Below, piece after piece: positions 11,011 through 23,110 of a stretch of DNA of 64,000 bases. Under the pieces are notes generated by a model. The model was not told the origin of the DNA. It saw nothing but the letters and a program-made list of their open reading frames with translations, and ran no database searches. The stretch's first letter is position 1. Each line of letters starts with the position of its first letter. A program made the position numbers and the translations under genes. Origin of the DNA: Viridothelium virens (Eukaryota > Ascomycota > Dothideomycetes > Trypetheliales > Trypetheliaceae); contig ML991794.1 of the NCBI GenBank assembly GCA_010094025.1, forward strand, positions 248,001-312,000. Reading direction: 5' to 3'.

Positions 11011-11513
11011 ATGAAGTTCTCCACCTCACTCATTCTCCTGGCTCTCGGCCTCATGGCCACCGCCACGCCAATGCTCAATGAGCGCGATCCCGAGGCTCTT
11101 GCTGAGCCCGAGGCCCTCCCCCAGGATGCGGATACCGACGTGTCCCCCGTTCCTGATGACGTTAAAACGATCACTCAACCCGGCTGCAAGAAAGGTGCGT
11201 TGAGATAGTTCCGTCCCATTCATTCCCCTTTTTGGCCCGCTCGACTTTCCATACCTGAGGCAGTTGGGGGTCGGTGACACCGAACCCCCTGGTATTATCC
11301 CGCACCCGTTCATGAGACAATGGACTACTCATTCAGATTCATCCAAGCTGACAAGATGCCGCGATAGGTCAATACAGGTGTGTCGGCGTAGTAGGCGTCT
11401 GCACGAAATGTGCAATTGGTGTCGGCATCGGCGCCAACACTTGCAAGCTCAACAACAGGTGCGGAGCAACCAACTCCTGCCAGGTTGCTAATGGGCAGCC
11501 ATACTGCGTTTAA
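11011..11513 (+). CDS. small secreted cysteine-rich protein (8 Cys)
   Basis: Join 11011-11194 and 11368-11513; 109 aa. The 173-nt intron has a GCTGAC branch site 15 nt before its GATAG end. Residues 1-19 form a clear signal peptide (hydrophobic LILLALGLMATA). Residues 20-58 are acidic and Pro/Ala/Glu-rich with a repeated EPEAL/DPEAL element, like a propeptide. The last 51 residues hold eight cysteines (59, 66, 73, 76, 87, 93, 99, 108; C-x6-C-x6-C-x2-C-x10-C-x5-C-x5-C-x8-C) with a glycine-rich middle, and end at YCV. Size, secretion and even cysteine number fit an apoplastic effector or antimicrobial-type peptide. I do not recognise the family. Unspliced reading gives only the truncated 65-residue product. 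Confidence 0.75.
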
Positions 11514-12867
11514 GAGCGCGCAAATGGCCATCTGAACCGTCACTGTGGATTCGAAGGACGACGGAGTGGAAGTGTGGAGGGCGAAGTGTGGAGGGCGAAG
11601 AGGGCAGGGGAAAGGGGGTCGTGAAGGTTTGGGGAAATGCGTACACACACTCATTGACTTCCCTACTTTCATTCAATAGTTGGGTCTTGTGGAGCTTTTG
11701 CTTTGCGACAGAATCATTAAGTGAGACCAAGCACTAGTCCTCTGTCAGAAACGCAATCGTTGATTCATGATGGAATATTTCCCATACGTACCACGCGTAC
11801 CTACCTAAAGTGTCGTAAAATACTTTCGGAGCTTCGGGTATTAGTTATACCGCGGGTCACTCTGCGCTGCATGTGCCAAGAGGGCTGCCCAAATTGACAC
11901 GACGTCAAACGACCATTGAGAGAGCTCCGAAAGGTTTTTGGAACTGTTTTATGAGCTGCGCCTGATTTTCTTAAAAGAATCAACCCTTAAAACAAACTCA
12001 TCGATTTCCACAATGTTTTTCGGCTTGGGAGGCTTAATTTATGGTATGCTTCACTGACAATTCAGTTTGAACACCAAGTTTACGATTGAACACAGTCTCT
12101 GTCTTACTTCTAAATGCCGTTGCTATCCTTTCGGAAGATAGATTCTTAGCGCGCAGTATGTCCAGCTTCGCCATGACCTTAGAGTGACCAGGCTTTCTGA
12201 CAGAACGCAAGTTGGTTGGGGCGGAACCGCGTCTCAAGATCCAGGATTCGGTGGACAGCAAGATACGACAAGCGTTAAGGCGAGGGTGATAAACCTCATT
12301 TCTGCAGTACGAACGGTCACAAGAAGTCAGTTGTGTTTTCACATTTGCGTAAAACTTGGGGATCAGATGCTAACGGATTCTGGGCAGTACCGCTTATTGC
12401 GGCCAATACTCTCATCATTGCGTATCTGCTGGTTCTAGGGTGATTATGTGCTGTGAATATTGCTATAACACTGCGATTCAACTTAAAAGACGAACGACCC
12501 ACGGAACATAGTTCAGTCAATAGCCGTGTCACCACCACAGCCAGTTAGTCACCCTTTCAAATGAGGATACGAGGGCAAGGAGACACTGCGCAGATGCGCC
12601 GCGCGCCGCGAAAAAGGGATGGAAAGAGCCTTGGTGAATCAAATGAGCGAGATGAGGCTACGAAGAGTACAAGTGCGTCTGCCTGAGGCATTAGTCTATG
12701 CGGGGAACAAGGCCTTAGAGAATGAGAATGACGATACCAACACATCAAATTGACTTTCAAAAAGAAACCCACACGTTATAATCATTCATTGAAAACTATT
12801 CAGCAAAGGGTATCTCAAACGCTATTCTTGACTGCAGGCATATTCTACCTTTCTCAAGATGAACATT
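11514..12867. other. intergenic, no gene recognised
   Basis: Holds the 3' flank of the secreted-protein gene and of dynamitin on the opposite strand. A 17-bp unit (AAGTGTGGAGGGCG type) is duplicated near 11569-11600. Open frames are short, overlap on both strands and lack coding character. Confidence 0.5.
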
Positions 12868-14348
12868 CTACTGATCGATACGCTTCATCCGATCCTCCAA
12901 CCCCTTTACCCATCCTTCAATAGCCTTCAGATTCCCCGCCATCACCCCCTCACCCCCCTTCATCGCCTGCTCCACCTTCTCCAGCCCCTCCCTCCACCTC
13001 CTTATATCCTCCGCTACCTCTTGCTGCCTTGCCTCCACCGCATCCAAGCTCTCACTCGCCCGTGCCGCATTCACATGCACCGCCCTCAACGTATGCAACC
13101 GATCCAGTACCGACGGCAGTAGCGGCGCAAGATTTTCAATCGTTGGCAACGTGCCGTACAACGCATTGATCTTGGAACCCTGATCGCTGCTCTCCTCCCC
13201 ATCCTGATTTCCACTGCTATCCGGACGCGACGGTCCTCCCCTTCCACTGCCCCCACGCGCAGCGGACTCCTGCGTCGACGAGCGCGACTGCTTCCGAAGG
13301 TCGTCGAGGCGCTCCGCCTCTTGCAGGGCTTCGTGGACTTTGCGGGCAATGGCGTCGAGGGAGAAAGGGGATGAGGTGGAGAGGGTGGTGAGTTGCTGCT
13401 CGAGGCTTTCGAGGGCGGGGAGGATGGGTTTGGCGAGGTTGGTGTCTTCGGCGCCGGGGACGGAAGAGGCGCTTCGGCCAATGTATTTTTCGAGGAGGGC
13501 AAGGCGGGAGTCGAGGTCGGCGGCTTTGGCAAGGGCATGGCTCTGTTCGTAATTGGGGGCGTATTCGATGGTGAATTTGGTGTGCTTGGTAGAGGTGTCT
13601 TGGCTTGCTGAGGAGGTCTGATCTGTGACCTTTACTGCGTCAAAGTCGCGACCTAGGCGCTCGGCGAGTGGAGCATTTGATCGTGCTCTGTCGCGATGGG
13701 CTCTGTGTAGCTCATCTAGCATGCGACTGAGCTGCGCGATATTATCTGTACCACCACCGGTGGATGCGCCATTCCCCTGGGCACCTTCTGCCAATTCCTC
13801 ACCCTGGTTTCGTTGGTCATATTCTGCCTTGACGTCTTCTACCTCTCGCCGGAGTCGAGCTAGCTTCTTCTCGAAGCTTTCGTCCTCGTCACTGAATTCT
13901 CCATCCTCGTCATCTGCTTCGCCTTTCCGCCTGCGCCGACTCGACGTTCGATATGATTTGCGCTTAGTGCTGACACGATCTGAAAAGTCAACTTCGCGGG
14001 CATCTACACTATTGGAGAAGAACTGCTCGCGGGCTCTGTCAGGATGTAATCGCGTTCTGCTTATACCGGAACCGAGCTCCCCTTCAGAGGCATCCTCATA
14101 GGAGGAACCCGCGGATGACGGTCTTGGAGCTGAGGAAGCCTGAAGAATTCTCAGTCAGCTTTAATAGGTAAAAATGAGAGTCGAGATATACAGGTAGCGT
14201 TGATGTATCGTCGGTTAGATCTGGGGTTTCGTAGATATCCGGCGCCGTATCCTTGTAAAGAATTGATCAGCGAAACGATTTTACTAGTACAGAGCAAGCC
14301 GCATACCAGATCATCAGAGATGGCTTCATATTTACGAGGTTGTGTCAT
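12868..14348 (-). CDS. dynamitin, dynactin subunit 2 (p50/Jnm1 type)
   Basis: Complement of 14348-14307, 14251-14192, 14139-12868; 457 aa. p50 forms the shoulder of dynactin and links the projecting arm to the Arp1 filament for dynein-driven transport of nuclei and endosomes. The N-terminus carries the family peptide DIYETPDL, encoded by a 60-nt second exon. A Ser/Arg-rich region follows, then a long heptad coiled coil from about residue 100 (FEKKLARLRREVEDV), a conserved centre (LDSRLALLEKYIG) and further coiled coils to the end (EVAEDIRRWREGLEKVEQAM). The length is close to fungal homologues. Both short 5' exons were placed by frame and by the conserved N-terminus. Confidence 0.9.
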
Positions 14349-15629
14349 GGTCTGGGTGTACTGCTGGCAAAGGTGAAGTGGGCAAGTTTGCGGACGCGAT
14401 GGAGATCGCCACTTCGAAGCAGTCGTGCTGCGTGAGTGACTGTTTAATTTAATTTCAAATTTAAACGCATGAAGCTTGCATCTGTGCCAAACTAGAAGGC
14501 AATGGACATCAAGATTAGGAAACCGTGCATCGTTGTGAGTTCTTCGAAACTTCATCGAGGTATCAGGATTATTAGGGTAGGCAGATGCAGCTGAACGCGG
14601 AATATATCCTTATTTCACGTTCATACTCATTCTAATTTTACTTTCTGCATTGCTTCTAAATAATCAATATTGATACTTTGTTTGCATTCAAGCGTTTTCG
14701 GGAATTTCACAAATCTTATTGACCTTAACCCGCAGTCACAAGAGTATCCCAGTAAACATCTTCTGATCTGCGCCTCAAGGTTTTGGATTTCGCAGTGCCA
14801 GAGCCCATCAAAGCAGTATCAGTGTTACAGATATATGTCGCCAATTTCAATACGACGTGCAGACTCCGACATTACTATTACTGTGTGATCTTGAGGCAGA
14901 AACGGAGCGAAGACACGTGTGAAGCGGATCGAAAGGTAGGTAAAGGATGTTATTGCTGGGTGGTCGTTATGCATCATGGAATATGGCTTTCTGTTCGAGA
15001 CTTGCGACTCATCCGTGGTCCACTGATGCGATTTGGTGGTTGAGAAAATAGCTCCATCGGATATTGCGCGGCGTATCAATCAGATGCGTGCGAGGACACC
15101 ATATCTTGTTGACTCTTCATTGCTGGAAGCAGCTGTAGGTCGGTAAATAGGAAAGGGAGGAAGATCTTGCCTAATCTTCGACTTCTCAAATCTTGTGACC
15201 ATGAGGTGAAGCCTGCGATCCCATGCGAACAACTGTTCATGCTCTTGCACAATAGCCCTCCATCACATGCTATGACTAAAAGTGATGCCTTCCATGTTGA
15301 CAAAAAGCAAAGAATGATTGTTTTTAAGGTATTTGGTCGTTCTTGAGCGGCGACAAGGTAGGGTTTGTGGGTATCGTATGAGGTGAGGTTGAAGAGCCAG
15401 GAGTCAAATCCGTTTCGATGATCCGAGTCTATGCCAACACCATGCGAGCCCCCTTTGATCCGCGGAGCTCATATATCCTCTTCTCGTCGTTCTCCTCAAG
15501 GAGCTACTGCATTCTCCATTTTCGAAATGAGTTAGGAAAGATCCTGCTTCATTCATGATCCGTACAGTCGGCAGTACATCTGACTGTCGTTGGTCGTCCG
15601 TGATCATCCCCACTTCCTAGTACAAGAAC
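14349..15629. other. divergent promoter between dynamitin and the histone demethylase
   Basis: About 1.28 kb separates two divergent ATGs. No RNA gene or domain is seen. Frames at 14670-15043 overlap on both strands and are not coding-like. AT-rich runs (aatttaatttcaaatttaaa near 14446) lie close to the dynamitin start. Confidence 0.5.
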
Positions 15630-18600
15630 ATGACTACAGTTGACCGCCATCCACTATCCAACCCTGATATGCGGATACCCAATCTCCAAAACAACAATGG
15701 ACTTATGATTCAATCACACCATCATCCTCTCGATAGACAAGATACTGAAGCTGTTCATAGTAATTTCAAGAACATTACCATAATCTCCGATCCCATATCG
15801 AATTCAGCAAATGGTCGAAATGCTCAGGATGCCAAGAACAGCATGGCCTCACATACAGTTTTGGGGAAACGGCGGCGCCCTACAGCCGGTCGGGGAAGCA
15901 AAGTCACTACTGGAAAATTGCGAGAAATGAGTTCAGGAAGTAGCTCCACACCTATTTCCACACTCACCACCAATCCTACTCCTGCAACACTTCCCCATCA
16001 GAATGGATCGTACACTATTGGAAGTACAGTCAACAGTTTTGACGCAGAGGAAATGCCTCAAATCAAATCAAGCGAGGAGTCATTCAGCGTGTTTGATAGT
16101 CAATTCATTAAATCTACAGCAAGTTCTCCGAAGAGCTTTCCACATGTGTCACCTGTTGGCTATCCTTCCGGTCTTTCCGAAAGCTTAACATCAAATTCAC
16201 CCCAGGCAATCGATGGGAAGAAGACCAAAGGGTTTCCACGACGTGTCACAAAGAATCCGAAACCTAGCTCATCAATACCCCAGGTCCTGTCATGGGCTGA
16301 GTACGCGAGACAATGCTCGCTGGCTGCTTACACATCTAGGCTTAATCCATTTGCCCTCAGCCCTGGCGAAGACAAGCTCCTGAGAGGGCATATTGATCCG
16401 ATACAGGTGACGACGTACCTCAACATTAGAAACGGCATTCTACGCCTTTGGACCCGAAACCCTCTTGTACCAGTTACAACGGATGAGGCGTTTGGGTGTG
16501 CAAAAACAACACGACATTTCGGTCTTGTCAGTTTTGCGTATCAATGGCTTTTCCGCAACGGCTACATCAATTATGGTTGTGTGGAAGTGCCCAACAGATT
16601 TGCTCCTACATCTCGCCTTATGAAGTCAACCCGCTTCCGGAGACGGCAGATAGTCATCATTGGAGCTGGGATGTCAGGACTTGGGTGCGCGAGACAGTTG
16701 GAAGGGCTCTTTGCCCAGATGGGAGATTACTGGTCGAGCATTGGCGAGAAAATGCCTAAAGTCGTGGTCCTCGAAGCACGCAGACGGCTTGGCGGCAGAG
16801 TCTATTCGCACCGATTGCGAACGCAAATCACAGGCAGCCTGCCAGACTCCCTTCCAAATACAGTTGAATTGGGCGCACATATTATCACTGGGTTTGAATT
16901 CGGCAATCCTTTGAATGCCATCATTCGTGGGCAGCTTGCTCTCCGCTATCACGGTCTGAGAGATAATTCCGACTTGTACGACTGCGATGGAACTGTGGTT
17001 AACAAAGAACGTGATGATTCCATACAGAAGCTGTACAATGATATTCTGGAGAGAGTGTGTGCCTATCGACACAGGAATACTCCAGTAAAGACAATGGAGG
17101 GCGATCGAGATCTTATGCTAGTCGGTCGAGATCCCAGCACAAATACCCTCGAGAAAATCGAGAAAGCATTGAATACAAAGACTGGTGCTGATATAGCAAA
17201 GGTTGCCAGCCATGATCAGATGGCACAGAGGGACAAGTCTACACAACACGTGCCTGGTGGTCTGGAAAAGCTTGCTGGAAAAGCTTATCAAGTGTCTGGC
17301 ACTGGCGCCAAAAGCTCAGCTACCGATGCGGCCAAAGCTATGGGATGGGCGGCAAAGGAAGGTGCTGCTGGCGGCCAATCGCTAGAGCTTGATGGCTTCG
17401 TGAATAGCTCTGCACATCCTACACTTGGAACGACAATGGATGAAGCGATTCGACAATATCAGAGCATCATCAATCTCACCCACCAGGACATGCGCCTATT
17501 AAATTGGCATCATGCCAATCTGGAATATTCGAACGCTGCTCATGTTGACGACCTCAGCCTTAGCGGATGGGATCAAGATACTGGAAACGAATTCGAGGGC
17601 GAACACTCACAAATTGTCGGAGGCTACCTGCAAGTACCAAGGGCACTTTACCAGCTTCCGGAGAATTTGGACGTTAGGTTCAATGCCGATGTTGCCGCCA
17701 TCAATTATGATCCAAGCGGAGATTTGTACGAAAAAGGTCTTGCGAGAATAACGTGCAGGAATGGAGAAACTCTCGAAGCCGATCAAGTTGTCCTTACCGT
17801 TCCTTTAGGAGTTATCAAGGATGGTGATATGAAGTTTTCACCGCCTCTTCCCGAATGGAAGACTGGTGCCATTGAGCGACTTGGGTTTGGACTGTTGAAC
17901 AAAGTATGTTATCTAGGTATTATTTTTGTTGCTGATGACCAATCTCGAATTAGGTTGTTCTCGTATACGAAGAGGCTTTCTGGGACGAAGATCAAGATAT
18001 GTTTGGTCTTTTGAACCAAAGTCAAGTAAACGGCAGCATTGATCCACAAGATTATTCTTCTAAAAGGGGCCGCTTCTATCTCATCTGGAATTGCGTCAAA
18101 ACAAGTGGCAGACCTGTCTTAATCGCACTGATGGCGGGGCAAGCCGCTTACGACACCGAAGTGACTGAGAATCATGAACTTATTCGCGAAGTGACTGACA
18201 GACTGTCGAAAATTTTCTCACGAAAACCGGTTCCGGAACCTTCGGAGGTCATTGTAACCAGGTGGCGAAAAGATCCGTGGGCTCGAGGTACATACTCTTA
18301 CGTTGGTCCAAAGAGCCTGCCTGGAGATTATGACGTTATGGCAAAACCCGTGGGCAATCTGCATTTCGCTGGTGAAGCAACATGTGGCACGCATCCGGCT
18401 ACCGTCCACGGTGCTTATCTCTCTGGCTTACGCGCTGCAGCAGAGGTCGTCGAATCTATGATAGGCCCAATCCCTGTGCCACAGCCGCTGATCCTCGAAC
18501 CTACTAAAGCCGAAACAACACCTAGCAGTACTGCATCCAAGCCTAGAGGTGCAGTTAAAGCGGTTCCCACGGTTTCAGCCCCAGCAGTGGTTCCGTCAGG

Positions 18601-19081
18601 ATCCGTCGATCGAGGAGATCCTGAAGCTACCATTCTTGAAGCTATTTTCCAGCAGATCGGCGAGCGACCTCTGAAGCCCATCAAAGAAGGTACCAATCCA
18701 TTTCTCCTCTACACCAAAGATAAATGGATGGAATGTAAGACAGCATGCGACGAAAAGAAGCGCAACGGACCTAAAAATTCGAGTGGCAAGGCCTCAAAAG
18801 ACGAGGTAAGGATCGCGCTGGGCAAGATGTGGCGTCAAGCTAGCGATGAGGAAAAGAAGCCATACCAGGAGCGTGCAGAGATCCGAAAGCAGATGACGAC
18901 TGCTTGGATGGCCGAATGGAAACAGAAGACCGAAGAGTGGGATCGTGAAGCTGCCAGAATCCGCGAGCAGTTCACCGATAGTAAACCTCAATTCGGTGAT
19001 CAGGGAGCTCAGCTGCGGGCACACCTGGATGCTGCTGCTGCTGCTGCTGCTGCTCGAGGAGGTAGTAATGGTGCAGTGTAG
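15630..19081 (+). CDS. LSD1-type histone demethylase: SWIRM, amine oxidase, HMG box
   Basis: Join 15630-17903 and 17954-19081; 1133 aa. FAD-dependent amine oxidase expected to remove mono/dimethyl marks from histone H3 lysine. A ~200-residue disordered N-terminus leads into a SWIRM domain (about 220-320). The FAD dinucleotide fold follows (IVIIGAGMSGLGCARQLEG, about 338-357; EARRRLGGR), then the substrate domain (PPLPEWKTGAIERLGFGLLNK). Lys758 matches the FAD-proximal catalytic lysine of human LSD1 (Lys661), and the only intron falls directly after its codon. FAGEATCGTHPATVHGA closes the FAD site (~892-910). A C-terminal HMG-box-like region (~1000-1080), known for yeast Lsd1/2 and fungal Aof2-type proteins, precedes a short poly-Ala run. 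There is no tower-domain insertion. It is long but intact. Confidence 0.92.
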
Positions 19082-19883
19082 GAAAGACCTGATTTCCATA
19101 GCTAGGATGTGGTCGAGTAGGAACAGTCGGTGTCTCGCAAAGCCCCCTTTGCTAGCCAAGACACCAGTTGCTGTAAATATATGAGTATATGTAGAGGTAG
19201 ATCAGTGGGATTTTTTGTTCACTCTGCCTGTGTGTATTTTCCTCCCTCTATATTAAGATAGGTATCTTACCGGGTTGGTAGGTGTAAAAAATACCTGGGT
19301 ACCGCCATACCCAAGGCACGCTAGGTTCTCTGCCAGTAGGGAGCATTTTACGGCTATTCTTGCCCGGTCAGGTGTGCTGCCTACCTACCTAGGCTAGATG
19401 CCTGCCTACCTAGGTACTAGGGTAGAGTAGGTAGCATCCCGCAGTTCTCCCGCTTCTCCGCCACGTGCTGGAGCTTCGAAGGCCTGAACCCCACAGTTCC
19501 GCCTTCCCGCGCGGCTGGCACGACTAAACTGCATCTCTCCTGTCAAACCCTTTCCCTGCATGCGTCAGTAATATCGGTCACCTGCTTGGCTTTGCGCATA
19601 TCGAGTACCTCTCGAAACCTCATTATCACCCTAAAGAGCCATTACACTGCGATTATATCTAATCATCCAGCACTATTGGTCTGTCTTACCGCTCACCAAT
19701 GCGCAATTCAGCCTGCCTAATCTCTATCCCCGCTCGTTTCTCACAGAATCCTATACGGAGAAGATAAGCTTTGAACAAATAACCACTAGCTCCGCATACT
19801 CATTATTCCGACTTCGTATCCGAGAAGAAAGTTGAATACATTGGAGGAGCTGGAGCCATCTGCGCGAGGCCTCTGCGCCCGCC
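19082..19883. other. intergenic with TACCTA-rich tract; creB promoter
   Basis: Holds the 3' UTR of the demethylase and the creB promoter. It has several ACCTACCTA/TAGGTA elements between about 19255 and 19434 (densest at 19381-19434). From 19441 to 19883 the sequence is pyrimidine-rich in patches with no clear TATA box. Confidence 0.55.
19381..19434. repeat. CTACCTACCTAGG/TAGGTA tract
   Basis: Clustered direct and inverted copies of CCTACCTA and TAGGTA form imperfect palindromes (CCTACCTAGGTA). Related copies lie at about 19260-19315 and upstream of the NLR gene at 30208-30250. Confidence 0.6.
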
Positions 19884-22362
19884 ATGTCTTCTTTTTTCGG
19901 GCGACTCAAAGGCAGCGGCGTCAGTACTTGATTCCACGTCTTCTACAATTTTCTTTCGCGTTGACCACGCGAATATCATCGCTGACAAGGTGCGGCGCGT
20001 AGAGTCCGGCAAGTCCTTCTAATGCGACCGCGCCTACAAAAAAAGACCCCAATATCCCTCAACCTTCGCCACTGGAAAAACTACTCGCTGATGCTGGGCC
20101 GCTGCGGTCTGATGGAAGTGATAAGTTCTTCGGATTCGAAAATGTGAGTGCAACAGAAAATCCAATATTACCAAAGCTGACTAGGTATGTAAGCAGTTTG
20201 GAAGTACATGGTTAGTCAATCAGCTTCGCGCCTAAACCGGCTCCTAACAAAACAGTTATGCGAATTCCATAATACAATGTCTATACTACTCCGTACCTTT
20301 TCGAGAACAAGTCATCAACTACCCCTCAAGATCTCCCCACGAAATCCTCAACCGCACTCAAAGCGGTCTTCCCAAGCTTAACACCAATACATCGAATCCC
20401 GCAGATAGCACGCTCTCACCTACCAAATCAAGTGGGCCTCAGACGACAATGTCTCCCGGAACGTCACCACGAAAAACAAACACAACAGCTTCGAATCAAC
20501 AGCAACCGGGAAAACCAGAAGACAAGGATTCTCCGGAATATAAGAAAAAGCAGCTTTTGGCGGCGGGGCCGGTGCTCAGCATGGACTATGAAAACTTCGA
20601 TAATTACGGCATGACGAGTTCATTATTCGCCTCTCTGAAAGACATCTTTGAAGCCATCATTGCCCACCGTTCGCGAACTGGCGTTGTCAGCCCTCACAAA
20701 TTTCTCGAAATACTACGGAAAGACAATGAGATGTTTCGGCAACCAATGCACCAAGATGCGCATGAGTTTCTAAATCTTCTACTCAACCAGGTTGTCGAAA
20801 ATGTTGAGCAATTTTCAAAGGAAAAGGCGAAGCTGATAGAGGCTGGTGGTACTTCTGATTTGACCTCCACCACCGCTGAACGCGCATCCATCACAAATAC
20901 GAGTTGGGTCCATGAGCTTTTCGAAGGGACATTGACCTCAGAGACGAGATGCCTGACATGCGAAAAGATTTCCCAGCGAGATGAAGCATTTCTAGACTTA
21001 TCAGTCGATCTTGAACAGCATTCTTCCGTGACTTCATGCCTTCGAAAATTTTCAGAAGAGGAAATGCTTTGCGAACGCAACAAGTTCCATTGCGATAATT
21101 GTGGCGGACTGCAAGAGGCGGAGAAGAGGATGAAGATTAAAAGATTACCGCGCGTTTTAGCGTTGCATCTGAAGCGCTTCAAATATACTGAAGACTTCAA
21201 TCGGCTACATAAATTATTCCACCGCGTTGTGTTTCCGTATCATTTGCGACTATTCAACACGACGGACGATGCCGACGACCCAGACCGGCTTTACGAGCTT
21301 TATGCAGTTGTCGTCCATATCGGTGGTGGGCCTTACCATGGCCACTACGTGTCGATCATCAAAACTGAAGATAAGGGCTGGCTATTGTTTGATGATGAGA
21401 TGGTGGAACCTGTAGACAGAGCCTATGTACGTAACTTCTTTGGCGGCGAGTCCGCAATGGCTTGCGCGTACGTGCTCTTCTACCAAGAAACGACGCTTGA
21501 AGCCATGCAAAAAGAACAGGAAGCAGAAGGGCTCGCAGAAGCGACGAAAGCTCCTACGCCCGGCGATGGTCTCGGAATGGTGGGACAAAATGGGCACGCG
21601 TCTAGTGGCCTACATCATGCCTATACGGCAACCACCCCCGTATCCGAAGACGCAGACCACTTCGCCAGCCTCGACCACGCCGCCACAGCACCTGTGCCCC
21701 CGGCAGTTGCGCCAATCAAGATCGCCGAAACCGAACACCCTGTCCCTGAACTTGACAAGAAGGTCGATCCGCAGACGAAAAAGGAGCGCAAAGCACAAGA
21801 AAAAGAGCGCAAAGCAGCCGAGAAGGAGAGAGAAAAACAGATGCGGGAGAAGCGGAAAGAACACGAGTCCAAGCGGCGCGAGAATTGGAAGAAAGAAGAG
21901 GAGAGCATCAAGGCCGCCATCGCCGCCAGCAAACTCAGCGCGGCTGAGGAAGCGAAGCGCAAGCCTGAGAGTAGCGGAGACGAGGGCGGTGCTGTTGGTG
22001 CTGGTACTGGTGGCGCCGTCGCTGGCACGATACCTTCTACTACTACCATGCCCTCTACCACCACCACAATCACAGCTCTCCCTCCGCGCGATGTCGAGCG
22101 GAACAAGGAGAATGGAGGCATTGTCGGAGCAAGCCTCCACCGGTTCCGTCACGGCAGCATGAGTTTGCGGCAGAAGCCAAAGTTCTGGCCGAGCAGTAAG
22201 GAGAAGAATGAGGGGAAGGATGCGGGTGGTGTCACTTCGAATGAGGGACCAGGGGAAGGGGGAGGGGGTGAAGATCATGGCACGACGGCGCTCCCAGCAA
22301 GTCAGACGCCGGAGAAGCGTCGGTTTGGCCTGGGAAGGAAAAAGAGTAGTATGTTCCCTTGA
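19884..22362 (+). CDS. creB: CreB ubiquitin-specific protease (USP12/46, Ubp9/13 type)
   Basis: Join 19884-19919, 20003-20143, 20197-20210, 20256-22362; 765 aa. Deubiquitinase of the carbon catabolite repression system, working with the WD40 partner CreC. The catalytic Cys box GSTCYANS (Cys64) is split by an intron and partly coded by a 14-nt micro-exon; the more usual spelling is GNTCY. Zn-ribbon CxxC pairs are visible (CLTC, CDNC). The His box GPYHGHYVS (His about 425) and [16 protein letters not shown] complete the USP fold by residue ~475. The C-terminus holds a long K/E/R coiled coil ([19 protein letters not shown]) and low-complexity Thr/Pro, as in CreB. A CAG acceptor at 20196 was preferred over the TAG at 20184 because the GCTGAC branch site sits 3 nt from the latter; use of the TAG would add VCKQ. 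Confidence 0.92.
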
Positions 22363-23110
22363 GTAGGTTTGGAGCGTTCTTGTTCTACAGGATGGATGTC
22401 TGTCTTTGCGACGTCCTTGTGGTATTGGGGGTTTGGGGCTCATCGGCTCTAGAGAGGAGGCTGGCGCTGGTCTACGAAGTCTATGATAGGTATAGGCTTC
22501 TTTGACCGCTTGACAATGCGTCTGCTGGATGTTAAGGGGGAAACGTATTTGTCTTGGAGGAAGACGCTTGTGTATCTTCGTGGATTCATTGTATTAGATA
22601 TTTATTCCCCCATGTCGTATATAAGCTTGCTCTTGGGACATAGCTTGGATTTCTCTATTGCTGTGCTCCATTGAAAGTGTTCACACTGATTCGAGTTTCC
22701 TTTCCCAGACCCACATAGTAGTTAATATGTTCGTACCACGCTCGTCGGAATAACTCTTCTGCTAATGTCGCGTCGTTCCAAATGACGACTTTACTTGACA
22801 TACCGCACTCTGTAGCTTATCGTTCGGTATATAGATGATAACATCGAAGGTGACAGTACGGAGTATCTATAAATGACATAAACTGTAGCACATTGCTTAT
22901 AAGGCCACGTCAAAAGGTACGGTTTGATAGTGTCTTACTCAACTGTCTAGTATCTACAAGACCTTCGAACGCAGGACATTATGAGGATGAGGATGCTGCC
23001 TTCTCCAAGCGCAATCACTCAATGGTAGTGAAAGCCGAATTATCTTTCCCAACGACAAATCGTAATGTTGTGTACGTGGGAGTCATACCTCTCTTTCACG
23101 ACTCCTCTCC
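22363..23110. other. convergent 3' region of creB and lcl3
   Basis: Only the two 3' flanks are seen. An open frame from 22893 that runs rightward is the antisense of lcl3 and rich in Pro/Ser because of the CT-rich strand. Confidence 0.5.

Noticed and set aside
21610-22443. 277-codon open frame antisense to creB
   Set aside because: It mirrors the K/E/R-rich and low-complexity creB C-terminus; no domain and no start context, so it is a shadow frame.
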